Assembly (NCBI GenBank): GCA_932294295.1
Contig: OW028575.1
Span: 38,752,253-38,816,252 of the forward strand
Length of the DNA: 64,000 bases
Source of the DNA: Alitta virens
Taxonomy: Eukaryota; Annelida; Polychaeta; Phyllodocida; Nereididae
Reading direction: 5' to 3'
Every line of letters starts with the position of its first letter. The stretch's first letter is position 1. Positions 11,713-25,056 of this stretch are shown piece after piece. The position numbers and the translations under genes are program-made. The notes below the pieces were generated by a model that saw nothing but the letters and a program-made list of their open reading frames with translations, was not told where the DNA came from and made no database searches.

Positions 11713-14079
11713 CTTGTATAGGTCAAATTGGCAGGAATCGAGTCAAATAAATGGCAGGTGGGCAAAAATCACCCATAATTTTGTTAATATCCACAGGTTG
11801 ACAATATAACTAGGTATACTGTAGTTTTTCATAATGCTTCACACATTTTGGGAGGTAAGAGGTGCCAGAAATGCTCTGAAAACCCATGCGACACATAATA
11901 TCAGGTGTGTCAACTCCGCCTATACAAGTATAGTTTGCTAGCGTTCACAAAAACGACTGATAGCAAACAAAAGCGCCTAAGTGAACAGCAGTCTCTGGTA
12001 ATTGTTGGCCATGTGCATCTTTTCTGTTCGGAACTGTAAATAATTCCAATAGTTCCAAATCATTTCCTACACTTGGCATGCAGTTGACGACTTTAGTTCC
12101 TCTACACTTCTCTGCCAAATGCCTCATTAATTGAAACTAACATATCCATACTTCTCAGCTGCAGCCACATTTCTGCCCCATCTAAAGCTTTACCATTGAA
12201 CATGATCAGATAAAATCATGTTGCAAGAACGATCTGCAAAAAGCCAGATTCATTTTACACGTTTTCAGTGCAACCTTCTTACTATCTGAATATCCTACCA
12301 GCATTATGCACATTACATTGCTGATAATACCCATCAGTGACAGAGCGTCACTGGTAATTTAATGAGACAGCAGCAAACGCTGCAGCTTGCAGCAAATGGT
12401 GCAGCTGAATTTATCTTGCTGCAAAATAATGCATCTTACTAAAAAATTATTCATCTTGCTGCAAATGCTGCAGCTTGCAGCTGAAGAAGATTTTTGCATC
12501 TGCAGCAGATTTTAGCAAATTTAGCTGCGTTGCTGCAGCTTCTGGTTTCTACATTTTGTTTGTGCTGCTTCTGACAGATCTCATTTTATTACACAAGATA
12601 TATATCTGGTGATGTGTAAGGAATGCCAGCATCACCCATTAAAACACCATATCAGTTTTTAAAAAAAGTTCCCCATCTGGATTTGCATCCAGTCGCCCAC
12701 ACGGAAGAGCAGTGCACAACCAACTACTACTCCACTGCAGATAGCTAGTATTTTCAACGTAGTCTAGGTAATACAATCTCTATGTATACAGGCCAAGCGG
12801 TCAATCGGCTGGAATTATCAGATTGTTGTATTCAGAGACATATATGTATATGGGGAGACAGCTGCCCCTTGCCCTAGCCTGGAATATGAGCTATATGCTC
12901 TTTAGCCATTGAAGGCTACAGGTGTGCTGAGGGAGGGACATTATAAATCTTTATTGCCCATTACTCTAGCTACTTAATGACCATTGTATTACCTCAATAT
13001 ATATAATATAAAATCTCAGCTTAAAATTTCTATATTTTCAATTATATGTAATGGCGCCGAGAAACATCCCTAGTGCATGGACACCAACCAAACTAACACA
13101 AGAATAACTGCAACACAATAAACTACAGAATTGGTTTATTCTATAAAGTACAAAAATCTGCTGCTGTTGGAGCTGCACAAGTCTGCTGCTGCCGCAAAAT
13201 TCTTCCAGCATTTGCTAGAGCAGTGATTTTTGCAGCATTTGCTGCAGCTGCACTGCACAGCAGGAAATTAGATCTTACTGGCATTTTCTGTCATTTTGAG
13301 AATCACCATAAGATCATATCTGAGCAAAGATTATGAAGCGGAATTGGTGTTATTTCTTGATTCAAAGTTGTATACTAAGTCTTCTGCCTTCGCCCCCCGA
13401 AAATTTGCATTTAACCTTCTTCCTTCCTCTCTATTGTAAGAGCTACTTGCATGCTTCGTTTAGTACTTCTGTATAATGCCAGTTTAATATCGAGGCTTTC
13501 ATTGCTTTATAAATATATAATACAAGCCCAAGTTAGCCCACGTTTTACATAACAGGCAAATATAGTTCAACCAGGTTATGTGCCCTCATAGAGTAACCAT
13601 GATAACTCAGGGTGAATTATGTAACTTGCAAAGTTCTTGGGAGAATAAACAAATAGGGAAAGAACGGTCTTAAGACTTTTTGGTACGAAGCAAGAAGGTG
13701 AATTTGCATTTTGCTAATTTCTTTCAAATTAAACAAAATAATGAAGATGAGAAGCAAGAAATGACACCAATTCTGCTTCATATAGGACGCTAACAACATC
13801 ATACCATTCACAGCTGGCCTCACACCATGCCCAGTTGCTACTCCTTCTGGAGGATATTACTACTATGACTGCATACATACTACAAAAGCATTGTCCAGTG
13901 TTTTGCGCTATTTATTAGCCATTTGCTGGAATGACATTGAATTTTTTAAAAGCCAATTAAAGGAACCATGCTCTAAAACGAACATTAAAACCTTACTAGT
14001 AAGTTTCTCATAATTCCATTGTAAGTTGTAATGGCACCAATAAATTCTTAGTGACCTAACTTTGACACAGGCTTGATGG
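11713..14079. other. Gene-free region, repeat-rich
   Basis: No coding exon was recognised. 12345-12560 and 13150-13270 are dense in TGCAGC/GCTGCA words (degenerate trinucleotide-like). 13330-13440 and 13670-13790 form a diverged inverted repeat (GAAGCGGAATTGGTG versus the complement of the stretch near 13785, plus AATTTGCATTT and CCTTCTT), suggesting a foldback element. Confidence 0.5.
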
Positions 14080-15082
14080 TCACTTTCCTCCTCTTTTCTT
14101 TGGAGTTTTCACTAGTGTCTGGGGGAAAACATATGAATAAGTTCATCAGTATTATTCAGAGAAAAAAATAAATATTTCCCTATAGATGTTGACAATTTAG
14201 CAGAAATATGAATTATCTTACCTTTGGTTGTTTCATTTTCAGTTCCTTTAATCGCGGATTTGGTGCAGCTTTGTTAGTCCTCTTTGGAGTTTTGGCAGTT
14301 CTAGTATCATTTAAGTTCACCTTTTTCTTTTTCTGCAAATAATTCCATACAAAATTATTTAGACTCCATTTATTGGATTAAGGGTATTACAGCATCTGCA
14401 CTATACTAGTCATCGATGAAAAATGTACCTTAGCTGATGATCTAGTGGCTGAAACAGACTTTTCAGGCCTGGAGCGACTGACCGATGCTTTCACCTTTTT
14501 CTTTTTGGGGGACTTCGATGGAGACCTGTCAGATTTCACCACTGGTTTCTTTGGTTTTGTTGTATCACTCTGGGATACTTTCTTTTCTGCAACTCTTTTG
14601 GGTTTCAACTTCGCCTTCTCTATGGCTGCAATTCCCTCTTTGTTAAGTTTGTAGCGTCCACTCAGGCCTGTAAGGACATTCAAAAGTTGCCTTAATGATT
14701 AAAAAACTGTAATGTAATAGCATGGCATCTGCAGCATTTTTAAAATTTCAAGAATGACCCAGCAGGAACATGACATAGAATCTATTTTACAGCTAGAATG
14801 ATGCACTAAGGCAAAAACAAGAATTTTTACCACCTCACCTGTTTGAGCCTCTTGACTCTTTGGTCTCTTAAACACACCAGTTTGAAGACCTTTCTCCAGA
14901 GCTTTTTTCAGCAGACTTTTCAGCCGAGTTGGGTCAGCATTGTACTTGTCGATAACAAAGCTCTTAATAGCTGTCACAGATGCACCTTTTTTATCATCTA
15001 TCGTCCTAATCGCTTCAATGACCATAGTGAGGGTGTTTGGTCCAGCTGGCTTGGCCACTTTCCGAGCTGGAAATCCACTCAT
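14080..15082 (-). CDS. Linker histone H1, four coding exons
   Basis: Coding exons 14839-15082, 14429-14667, 14222-14332 and 14080-14118 join in phase to 210 residues. Residues about 15-90 form the winged-helix linker-histone domain: NTLTMVIEAIRTIDDKKGAS, a KSLLKKALEKGLQTGVFKRP helix region and, after the first intron, GLSGRYKLNK. The tail is rich in Lys, Ser, Pro and Ala with SPSKSPKKKK and TPKK motifs, ending KRGGK. It binds nucleosome linker DNA and compacts chromatin. Introns suggest a replication-independent, polyadenylated variant rather than a clustered S-phase H1. Exon boundaries all have GT-AG ends. A Met at 15082 follows a short leader. The paralogue within the H1 family cannot be told. 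Confidence 0.93.
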
Positions 15083-15142
15083 TTTGAAGCCTATTCTGAA
15101 AATAATGAACAATCAAACCTTTTAAGACAATTTTGGAAATGT

Positions 15143-15150
15143 CTTATATA
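15143..15150 (-). promoter_or_regulatory. TATA box for histone H1
   Basis: On the minus strand TATATAAG lies about 60 bp upstream of the H1 ATG, which would put a start site near 15115 and give a short leader. Position and match are good, but no other promoter element was confirmed. Confidence 0.5.
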
Positions 15151-15696
15151 GAGAGACACCACGTACTCGAGGGCACTGGCACTAGGGATATAATTAACAG
15201 TCAGCAAGGCCAACTACCAAGGACGAATTATCCATTAGGCTGGGTAGGCTGAGGCAAACAAATTTGTTGTTGTTAGGAAATATTTTACTCTATTTCAAGT
15301 ATATAAAATAGAAGCAATAAAAATTAATTTTAATACTTTTACAGATGCTATTCTATCCCTGTCTTACTATTCACCAAGTTATCATTCCACTAACTGTCCA
15401 TAATAATTATGCACAGTGAAAGCTCAGCTTATTTCACATTAAACATATAAGCAATCTAAATTTTGTGGTTGTCAAATTAAGTTTTTAGGTGAGGTAGAGC
15501 TTGGGATTCATCATTCTTTGCAGAAAAATAACACATAATAATATGCACTCGGTGCGTATACAAATTTTAATGGAATCTAATGAATAAAAATTCCTGAAAT
15601 TAGAGATTTTTCATTGTACTAATTCCTTGAATAGTAATTTTACTATACAGGAATTTATTAAAATATCACTCTACCATAAAGGAGGTATTATCGACA

Positions 15697-15793
15697 GGGC
15701 GGGTATTTTCGGCACTCATTAAAATGTTAACAATTTACATATATATATTTTTTTTCTTAACATTTTAATGTGAATGACGAAAAATACCCGCCC
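15697..15793. repeat. 97-bp near-perfect foldback
   Basis: Arms GGGCGGGTATTTTCG...CATTAAAATGTTAA (15697-15730) and TTAACATTTTAATG...CGAAAAATACCCGCCC (15756-15793) are inverted copies around a TA/T-rich loop. It looks like a tiny MITE. Transcribed, it would form a long hairpin. Confidence 0.75.
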
Positions 15794-18339
15794 GCATTGG
15801 CGGCGAGTTCTTCGCTAATCCGTCACTGCCAACTAGGCCCATTTACGACATAGCCCGTCCTGGCGGTCCACATATTAATCATTATAAGCCTAATTAATAT
15901 TAGCACATAACTAACCATGCCTGGCATGCCATCCTGCAATTGATATGGAGCTGGTTTTTTACATTTCAGTCCACGGAACACGCAGTAAAAAGGCCTGTGG
16001 CCCCTGCTGTCGTCAACCATATATTAAGCATGATAAGAGATTAAAAACGTTGCACTGTTTGGGTTGGTTTCTATACTGCTATATATGAATAGTGTTTATC
16101 ATAAATGTTAACCTGCCTTTACTCACGTTCGTTCCCCAAGCCGTAGGATGGACGTTTCCCGCCAAGACCGGCACTAATCCACCTTAGCCACGTACCTGAG
16201 TGGACCACTTCATTCCTAGTGAGGGGTGGAAGGTCCTGTCGAACCGATCAAGAATACATTTAAAGTTGAATTCTTGATGGCACAGGTATGTGGGGCCTAC
16301 CCTGATATCATATGGTCGAATTTTTCATGTATAAACTGAGAATGGAATCACTAGGGTAATGTTTGATGGTGAAACTTAAGGTGCGTCCTCCATTACATTG
16401 AGCTCCATTGGTACGCACCTGATGCTTGTGAGGCGCTCATCCGTATTTCCGATGCTCGAAGTGACTCATTTGGCTGGTCTGCAGTACCCTTAAATGTCAA
16501 GAGAAGTTCTTGGCCATGCCCCAATTGAGTTAGAGACATATCTCCCTGGAAGGTCTAATCTATTACTGGCAAGGGGACGACCTTCCTAACTGGGCCAATC
16601 TTGAAGGGGTAAAGGGGCCATCATTCAGCTGGGGGACCAGTCTGTCAGAATGGGGCTATATCTTCTGGCCGGAATCTTTTGTGAAGGGATCTTGTCTACC
16701 TTACGCAGGCGGCAGGCCAACCTACCAGATGAACTATATCCCTGGACTGGAGCTATCTTGGTGAGGTGAAACAGGAGTGGGGCCAGCCTTCCCAAACTTA
16801 AGCTTAAACTTGGTGAAGGGGCCCCAGCCTTCCTGTGCATGCATGTAGGGTTGAAGGGCCAGCTGAATGGTGGCCCCTTTAACTCTTTTCATCCACACAG
16901 GGATCCCACGGGTTCTTATGAAGTCTGATAAAGTCTTACTTTATTTTGGTAAAAAATAAGGCCTTATAAAGTTCACCAAGTCCTACATTGTCTTATTTAA
17001 TGCGATTCAGGTATGTCATCTTCACGACGTCAAGCCCAAACGGGCGACACCTTGACCCCTTGTGCTGGATATTTGGATATTTGGAGGATTTCACTTGCTG
17101 CCATACATTCTTGGGCCAATGAATAGACTTGCAGGTGCTGTCCTTTGGTAGATAATATCAGTGTTTAAGCCAATCAGACGCCAGTTTACCCGACGATGCA
17201 ATGACACCATTTTCCAAACATGGTAGTGCTTTCTAAGGCCTTCTCTGATTGGGCAATAAGTTAGTTGCATCTAGATAAATAACCACACAAATTACGGCCA
17301 TTCAGACAAAGGTCTCTGTGCTCCATATATATAGCCACTGCATCCACTGTGCCATATAGTCAAAACCGTGTCTGGCTAATGACACCTGATGTACTGCTTG
17401 GTGTCAATGCAGGAAGGCTGGCCCCTTCACCAAGATGTTTGGCCTCTTGCCTGAAGGCTGCCCCCAGCTAGGTAGGCTGGCTCTTCACCAGGACACCCCA
17501 GCCCAGGGGAGCCTTTTCATCTGGAAGCTACTAGCCTAGGAGATGGGCCAGATGCCCCCCCCCCCCCTCATCGCTGGAGAGCTTGGCCACAGAAGATAGA
17601 CTAGGCTCAATAAATGTGTCTGGGGTTTTAAAAGTCTTGAGACACATTTACTCAGCCAGAGAAGTGCTAGCCTCTGCACCAAGAAAGGTTGGCCCCAGTC
17701 AAGAAAGCCGCCACTTGTCAGGAAGATTGGCCCCTTCAAGGAGAAGTTGGTGTCCTCCAGTGGGGATGGTTGGGCCCACCACTGTGACAGGTAGGCTTTA
17801 GGCTGTAGCTAAACTGGGATGGGGGAAGGAGGAAAAGAGACGTGCCCCCTTCACCAAGTGATTGTACTCAATGATGGCTTTTTCACCAAAGGGTGCTATT
17901 ATTAACTTTCACTGCCAATATTAAATGCCAAAATTGCTTCAGCCACTGCACATGCAGTGACAATACCCGAAGTCAACTGTAGACACTAAATCTGCAGTTT
18001 CTATAGCCATATATTCCCATGGCCACTGCATATATGCAGTATATTGTATATGTAGTGACAGGAGACACTCCCTATTTTGTGCTTTGCTGCACCATACCCA
18101 GATAGCATCTGACATCGTTTTGACGTCGGTCCCATGTTGGCGATGTCGGACCATAATCGGGCCAACGTCGGGCCGACGTAGCATGTTATCAGGGTAATCC
18201 TTACTTGCCTATCTGGTTTACCGTACCTTTTACACAATTATTAGATATCACCTAGAGGCCACTTGGAATATGAATAGAACCAAAGTGAAATTGCAAGACC
18301 AACTCTTTATCTATATAATTATACAACTAAGCAAGCCAC
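15794..18339. other. Gene-free, G+C-richer decayed repeats
   Basis: No supported gene. 16560-16860 and 17400-17880 carry repeated words of the type AGGCTGGCCCCTTCACC, in opposite orientation in the two blocks (16810-16834 versus 17410-17432), so an old inverted repeat is likely. 18095-18190 holds a palindromic GACGTCGG/CCGACGT-rich stretch typical of a MITE. A C-tract lies at 17557-17568. This may include the 5' end of the DIRS-like element that follows. Confidence 0.4.
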
Positions 18340-19783
18340 GATGGACTTATTATTCTCTGATTTAGACACAAGTTCAGGGGCTTCAAAAGAGGGTGGGATT
18401 GTACCCTCCACTCTTGGGAAGGGGGATGAGTGCATTGCTATATAAGCAGCTGAACATGTACTCTCAATGCTGTTTGTTAACTCGCTGAGTGTTGTTAGTG
18501 GCCTCTTCCTTTTTCAGTTCATCAACCGTTTCTCCAGTACGAGAGCATGGACACTGCATTCCTGCTCTTTTCTCACCCGGTATGAGCAGTCCGTTTCAAC
18601 TTTGTTGCGTGCACTCCCCAGCCACTCTGCTCGGTGCACCACAGCTCAGGATGGCTGGCCCACTTTCTAAGACTCTCAACCTGTGGAACCTCTCGACACT
18701 GAGAGACCATCCACTAAGGTTGTGCCTAAGCTGTCTTTTCTTAGATGCGAATACTGGGATGACTTATGTTCCCAAGATGCTTACCTACAAATCCCAAACC
18801 ACGACCCACCCCCTCCCCCCCCCCCTCTGTGCCCTTGTGCTCCTTGGCATAAGCATCTGCACAATTCCTAGCCACTTGGATTCTGCAAATTTGAAATGCC
18901 CCTTGTCATGGGAACATGGATTCACCAAATTTGTGAACAGATGGACGATGTTATAACAAACACTACTGCGTGGAGAACTTTAGATTGAGCATTTGGTCCA
19001 ATATAATTTACAGCAAATAAGTATAAAAGCAAGGGCAAAAAAATACATAGGGGCTTGTTGCTTGTCTTACATGTAAATCATGTAAGAAGTCCCTGGGTAG
19101 GATCTGTCCTTTCTGTGGTGGATCAGACCTAATTGACACATCTAAAAGCCTTTGCTTGGGCACAGATGTCTCCTGTCTGACTGGTTACTGGGCATGTATT
19201 GCGGGTCTAGAACCTCACCCCAGGACATGAGGGACATCCTCAAGTGAGGTGACAGCCTTTGGGGCATCTGAAATCGCGGTGGCATAATTGTCTGAGGAGA
19301 CTTAAATCAATCTTAGATTGTCACTCAACTATGTGAGCCAACCACAACTACAGGCCTCCAAAGTTTCTCAGTTCAATCAGCAGGCACCTCTGAGGGCCCG
19401 GTGCCAGCCAGCCAGTCAACCTCAACTGGGGGACATCCTCAAGTGAGGTGACAGCCTTTGGGGCATCTGAAATCGTGGTGGCATAATTGTCTGAGGAGAC
19501 TTAAATCAATCTTAGATTGTCACTCAACTATGTGAGCCAACCGCAACTACAGGCCTCCAAAGTTTCTCAGTTCAATCAGCAGGCACCTCTGAGGGCCCGG
19601 TGCCAGCCAGCCAGTCAACCTCAACTGGGGGACATCCTCAAGTGAGGTGACAGCCTTTGGGGCATCTGAAATCGCGGTGGCATAATTGTCTGAGGAGACT
19701 TAAATCAATCTTAGATTGTCACTCAACTATGTGAGCCAACCGCAACTACAGGCCTCCAAAGTTTCTCAGTTCAATCAGCAGGC
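18340..19783 (+). pseudogene. DIRS-like retrotransposon remnant, Gag side
   Basis: Plus-strand fragments include MDLLFSDLDTSS (near 18340) and a Cys-rich stretch at about 19060-19200 (LTCKSCKK, CPFCGGSDLIDTS, SLCLGTD), which resembles the Cys-rich end of DIRS Gag proteins. Stops and frame changes abound. The link to DIRS rests mainly on continuity with the clear DIRS reverse transcriptase at 25057-26068, interrupted only by the LINE. Gag assignment is tentative. Confidence 0.4.
19233..19783 (+). repeat. 199-bp tandem repeat, third unit split by the LINE
   Basis: Units start at GACATCCTCAAGTGAGG at 19233, 19432 and 19631 with very few differences. The third unit stops at the LINE insertion (19783) and resumes after it at 25040, running to about 25100. 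The low divergence shows that the amplification is recent, or homogenised, compared with the surrounding dead DIRS sequence. Confidence 0.9.
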
Positions 19784-19934
19784 CCTCGAAGGTCCTGGGC
19801 CTCCAGGCGGCGAGGGTGGAAACACTTGGGGTGAAATCCTCTATCCCCAGTGGCTAAAACAGGACAGTGCACATTGCACAGGCTGCTCCAGCTTTACAGG
19901 AGGGTGTGTCCCCTACCATACAGGGGAACCCTTT

Positions 19935-21352
19935 ATGAATATGTCCGATTCGACAATTTCAGACCGGCTCGCACGTCGCCCGGGTGAACAAGGTGCGCGT
20001 CCCTCAGCGGTAAACCAGGCTGAGGTCGAAAAATTGGCTTCTGGTTCCAGACAAAGTAAACGTTTTTGCTCATCTTTAGATGATGCAATTCAAAGTTCAA
20101 ATAATGAAGATATATCTAAGCCTTGGCCCAAGTTTCTTGTTGTTACTGGCAGTGATGCTTGGTTTTCCCGACTTTCAGCCATAACAATATGCAGAACAAT
20201 TAAGGAAAGCATTGGTTTTGTTGAAAATACAAGACTTTTAAGCAATTCGTCCTTGCTGGTGCAGGTTGCCCACAGGGACCAGTCGCTGAAATTGCTGGAG
20301 TTGGAGGCCTTTGCGGGTGCCCCTGTTAAGGTGGAGCCCCATCGGTTTTTCAACTCCTGCAAGGGAGTTGTAACATCGCATGAGAGCAGTCTCTGCTCCG
20401 ATGACGAACTGAGGGACTGGCTGGATGACTACAATGTCATCCACATTCATCGCCAGCCCCCAAGATATTCACGACAGCTACTCACTCTGACGTTTGATGG
20501 CACAGTGTTGCCTGACAAGGTCAGCATTGGGTTTGAGTGGTGTAGGGTATGTCCCTACATCCCGAACCCAAAACGATGTTACAACTGCCAACTGCCAAAG
20601 ATTTGGCCATTTCAGCGGCTCCTGCCGTGCCAAACCAACCTGTGGATCACGGGAACACACCCATTCCCGTGACTCACCATGTACGAATACATCGTATTGT
20701 GTTAATTGTGGAGATGATGGGCCAGCCTATCACCGTGGCTGTCCCAAATGGCAGCTAGAGAAAGAGATCCTGAAGTTAAAGACCACCAAGGATATCTCCT
20801 TTCCCCAAGCGCGCCGTATAGCTGAACAGGCTGCTGGGGCAAGCTATGCCTCAGTCCTGTCTCAGATGGCTGGACCTAGATCTCCTTCACCCAGATCATC
20901 GCCCAGGGGAAGGATTGACCTAGATCCTAATTATAAATATTCAAAGGCAGGCCAAAGCACGCAGAAAGATAAACCAGAATCAAAGACTTCACAGTCAGAC
21001 GATCACCTCGCAAGAATAAAGCAGCATGCTACAGATGTCGGAAAAGGACATCTTAGCTCCATCAGTTACTGCTTCACAACTTAGTGTACCCTCACAGGGT
21101 GCACCTTCCGGCAATGAGTCGGAAGAGATACACCAGCCAATGGAAGAGGAGGCAGGGACCACCACCATCCCTAGGCCTCAACGGGAGGGGGCAATTGATA
21201 AAATATCAATTGTTCCCAAAAGAGCTCCCCTCATCAGAAAAGCACTAGATAAATCTAGTGCAATGGGCACCATAAGACCACTATCTAAGCATGGTGGGGC
21301 CCCCAAAAAGACCTTAACACCAAAAGAGGCAGCGACTTGGAAGAAAAAGTAA
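19935..21352 (+). pseudogene. LINE ORF1 (Gag-like, CCHC zinc knuckles), frameshifted
   Basis: ORF1 binds LINE RNA. The first Met unique to the element is at 19935; an upstream in-frame Met at 19716 lies in flanking DNA. The C-terminal part holds Cys/His knuckles typical of I-superfamily ORF1: CYNC...FGHFSGSC, then CTNTSYCVNCGDDG and HRGCPKW. The reading frame changes near 20585, where a 7-bp tandem duplication (AACTGCC AACTGCC) accounts for the shift inside the first knuckle. It changes again near 21040 before ending at 21352. The tail is Pro/Ser-rich. Confidence 0.8.
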
Positions 21353-21422
21353 ATATTTATACTAATTCATACCATGCATTATAGATTTTACTATGATAGT
21401 ATTAAACTCTTTTAAGTAACTC

Positions 21423-24400
21423 ATGGACAGTATCATCCAGTGGAACTGTCGTGGTTTCAGAGCCAACTTTGACGAAGTAGGTTGCATGGTCCAAGACTTA
21501 AACCCTAGTGTTTTCTGTCTACAGGAAACTTTTCTGAAACCCCTGAATAGTTTGAAACTGAGAAACTATCATATGTATCACACATATGGCAATATTGACC
21601 ATGATAGAGCCACTGGTGGCTCATCAATTTTAGTTAAAAATGGAATCATTCATTCTCATATTCCTCTTAACACAAACCTTCAGGCTACAGCAGTTCGTCT
21701 GAACCTGAATAAATCATTCACTATATGTTCCTTATATATTCCTCCACCCTTTCACCTCACAGCCAGTGATTTGCATAACTTTTACAATCAACTTCCTGAA
21801 CCGCGTCTCATCCTAGGAGATTTTAACAGCCATAACCAATTGTGGGGAAGCACTTCCCTCAACAACAAAGGAAAAACCATTGAAGACTTTCTCAATGAAC
21901 ACACCCTTTGCTTATTCAATGATGGTTCACCCACATATCTTCACCCTGGTCATGGAACATTTTCATCAATAGACCTTAGTATATGTGACCCAGCGTTATT
22001 TCTGGAATTTGAATGGAGAGTATTAGAGGACACTCACGGCAGTGATCACTTTCCCATTGTCCTACAAAACGTAGAAGGTACTAGAGAAGTGGGTCAACCA
22101 CGATGGAAGTTGCATAAAGTGGATTGGACCTCTTTCGAAAAGCACTGCTTAGAAACAATTACTATGTCTCATTATAGGAATTGTAATAGTCTCATTGAAG
22201 ATTTTACTGATGCTATTACTGATATAGCCAATAAAACAATACCGATGACAAAAAATAATTCTAAACGAAGTGCAAGACCCTGGTTTGACAACGAAGTAAG
22301 AGAAGCTATTAAAAACCGTAAGAGAGCCCTCAGAATTTTTAAATCACAGCCGACCATCAGCAATCTGAATAATTTTAAGTGCCTGAAAGCCAAAGCGCGT
22401 AGAATTGTCAGGCAAAGAAAACGTAGTTGCTGGAGAGACTATGTCTCCAGACTCACTGAAAGAACTCCTAGCAATAAAGTCTGGAAAATGATTAAGAAGA
22501 TTGAAGAAAAGAACCTAGCTTCACATGTAAGCATTCTAGAAGTGAATGGAGAACATCTCTCCTTACCAGAACAAATATCAAACGGGTTAGGAGAACAGTT
22601 TGCGTACTATAGAGAACTATACAAGAGAATTTCAATGTTATAAGGCTCAAGCTGAGAGATTAACCCTAAATATACAGTCTGATAACAGCGAAGATTATAA
22701 CTCCTACATCACCTTAGAAGAACTTCAGAAGGCCATCTTAAAGGCGACTGACTCTGCAACAGGCCCTGATAATATACATTATCAAATCTTTAAATACCTA
22801 CCTCATTCCTCTTTAAAACATTATTGTATATCTTTAATCAAATTTGGGAGAAGAGATGTCTTCCATCCCTCTGGAAACAAGCCACGCTCATCCCAATTCC
22901 CAAGCCGGGGAAGGATCATAGTGATCCTATGAATTATCGACCAATAGCCTTAACCAGTTGTCTATGTAAGACAATGGAGCGAATTGTTACTGATAGACTG
23001 GTTTGGTTCCTGGAGTCAAACCAGCTTATTACAGAGTTCCAATCTGGATTTCGCCGTCACAGGAGCACATTAGATCATTTAGTCAGACTGGAAACTTATG
23101 TTAGAGAAGCTTTCATTAACAGAGAACACGTAGTAGCCATATTCTTTGACCTAGAAAAAGCTTATGACACTACATGGAAATATGGAATAATGAAAGATCT
23201 TCGAGGTCGCCTTCCAGTTTTCATCGGATCCTTCCTACAGGATCGCTTCTTTAAGGTCCGAGTGGGATCAACGATGTCAAGCCCCTACTCTATTCTCTCG
23301 CCCACCCTCTTTAACATCAAAATCAACAGTATAGTAAATTCCATCTCAGAAAATCTCATGTCGTCCCTATATGTTGACGATTTCCTCATTGCATACCGTT
23401 CCAGATATATGCCAACCATAGAACGACAACTGCAATTAAATTTGAATAGGATTCACAAATGGTCACTTGAAAATGGCTTCAAGTTCTCTAAACAGAAGAC
23501 AGTTTGTCTGCCTTTCTATCATTTACGATCAAACCATCCAGATCCATCACTAATAATTGACAACTGTCAAATAAAAGTGGTGAATGAAACAAAATTTTTG
23601 GGTGTACTCCTTGACTTCAAATTGTCTTTCATTCCGCATATCAAAGCACTGAAAGCAAAGTGCCTGAAATCAATGAACCTCCTTAAAGTAGTGAGCAAAT
23701 ATAATTGGGGTGGGGACACAACGGTCCTCCTTCGTCTCTATCGTGCAATCACTCGTTCTTGACTTGATTATGGTTCCGTGGTATATGGCTCCGCCAGACC
23801 ATCTTATCTAAAATGCCTGAATTCTGTACATCATCAAGGGTTGCGACTAAGCTTAAGAGCTTTTCGTACATCTCCTGTAGAGAGCTTATATGTATTGGCA
23901 GGGGAACCTCCACTTTCCCTTCGTCATATCAAGTTATCTATGCAATACATACTAAAAGTAGCTTCAACTCCAACAAATCCAACATATGATGTAATATTTC
24001 ATCCAAAGTACATGCATCATTATGAATCTCGTCCAAACGCCATTCGACCACTGGGATTACGCATAAAATTCTATCTTGAGGCTGCAAAAATTGATACTAC
24101 AATCATTGCCGAGACGGAAGTACCACCCATTCCGCCATGGATTCTCCCAGTCCCGAAAGTTATACTGGATTTGGCAGAGCTTAAGAAAAGCGAAACCAAT
24201 CCGGTAGACTATCAAAACCTATTTTATAGTATAAGGTTTAAATACGAATCGTACAAATTTCTATACACAGATGGCTCAAAAATGGAAAGACGAGTAGGCT
24301 GTGCAGTCACTTCTTATAAAACCGTTATAGCTGAATGTCGTCTTCCAGACCACTGCTCAATATACACTGCAATTAACAGCTATTTACCTTGCCTTAAAGA

Positions 24401-24955
24401 ACATCGAGGACTCAGAATCAGATTGTTATGTTATCTGTTCTGATTCCAAATCTGCTCTTCAAGCAATCCAAAATAAACAACTTGATAACCCTGGGATCTT
24501 AGATGTTCTTATTAAGTATTTCTATCTTCACGAATACAAAGACATAGTATTCTGCTGGATTCCTGGACACGCTGGCATTGAAGGGAATGAAAAAGCAGAC
24601 CTGGCAGCAAAAAGGGCTCTTACAAAAGAGATAACTGATTTTACCATTCCATACACTGATTTTAAAATGACTATAAAATCTTTTATCATGTCTTGCTGGC
24701 AAAGACAATGGAATGAATGTAATAACAACAAGTTGCATTCAATCTTACCTTGCATTCAAAATAAAATACCTAGTAGGTTCAATACTCGCAAAGATCAAGG
24801 AATATATCACAGATGCCTTATAGGACATTCAAGACTTACACATTTCTTCAAGACTTCTGTTTCAATCTACTACCGTAAAACATCTCTTTACTAGATATCC
24901 AACCCAGACAATTATTGATTTTTTATATGCTTCAGGTTTCTACTACCAAATATAG
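21423..24955 (+). pseudogene. LINE ORF2 (endonuclease, reverse transcriptase, RNase H), frameshifted
   Basis: The frame from 21423 to 22643 gives the endonuclease: IIQWNCRGF, CLQETFL, LILGDFNSHN and GSDHFPIVL motifs. After a frameshift near 22620, reverse transcriptase follows (LIPIPKPGKDHSDPMNYRPI, FDLEKAYDT, palm motif YVDD near 23370). Its PQGS-like motif before SILSPTLFNI is degenerate. A stop occurs at 23761-23763. RNase H follows (FLYTDGSKM near 24260; after a frame change CSDSKSALQAI, and WIPGHAGIEGNEKAD near 24555), ending in a short C-terminal domain. At least four lesions make it inactive. Confidence 0.88.
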
Positions 24956-25056
24956 ATAATCAATCTTAACCTAGAGAGCCTCTACATAGCCCACTCAGGT
25001 GCTGATGAGGCGTTAAACAATAACTCACACACACACACACAGTTCAATCAGCAGGC

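Larger units (their letters stand above)
19784..25039 (+). mobile_element. Near full-length I-superfamily non-LTR retrotransposon
   Basis: A 5.26-kb element with two ORFs (Gag-like with zinc knuckles; endonuclease, reverse transcriptase and RNase H) ends in a (CA)n tail. A 17-bp target-site duplication CAGTTCAATCAGCAGGC lies at 19767-19783 and 25040-25056. An apurinic-type endonuclease plus an RNase H domain places it in the I superfamily (I/Nimb-like). Both ORFs carry frameshifts, so this copy is dead but young. Confidence 0.9.

Noticed and set aside
15823..16020. Minus-strand frame opening MVDDSRGHRPFYCVFRGL, with a donor-like GTTAGT after CCAGGCATG
   Set aside because: It could be a first coding exon, but I found no in-phase downstream exon and recognise no family.
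18683..18871. DAYLQIPNH stretch resembling a reverse-transcriptase motif
   Set aside because: It lies upstream of the Gag-like segment and lacks neighbouring motifs; the true DIRS reverse transcriptase is at 25057-26068.
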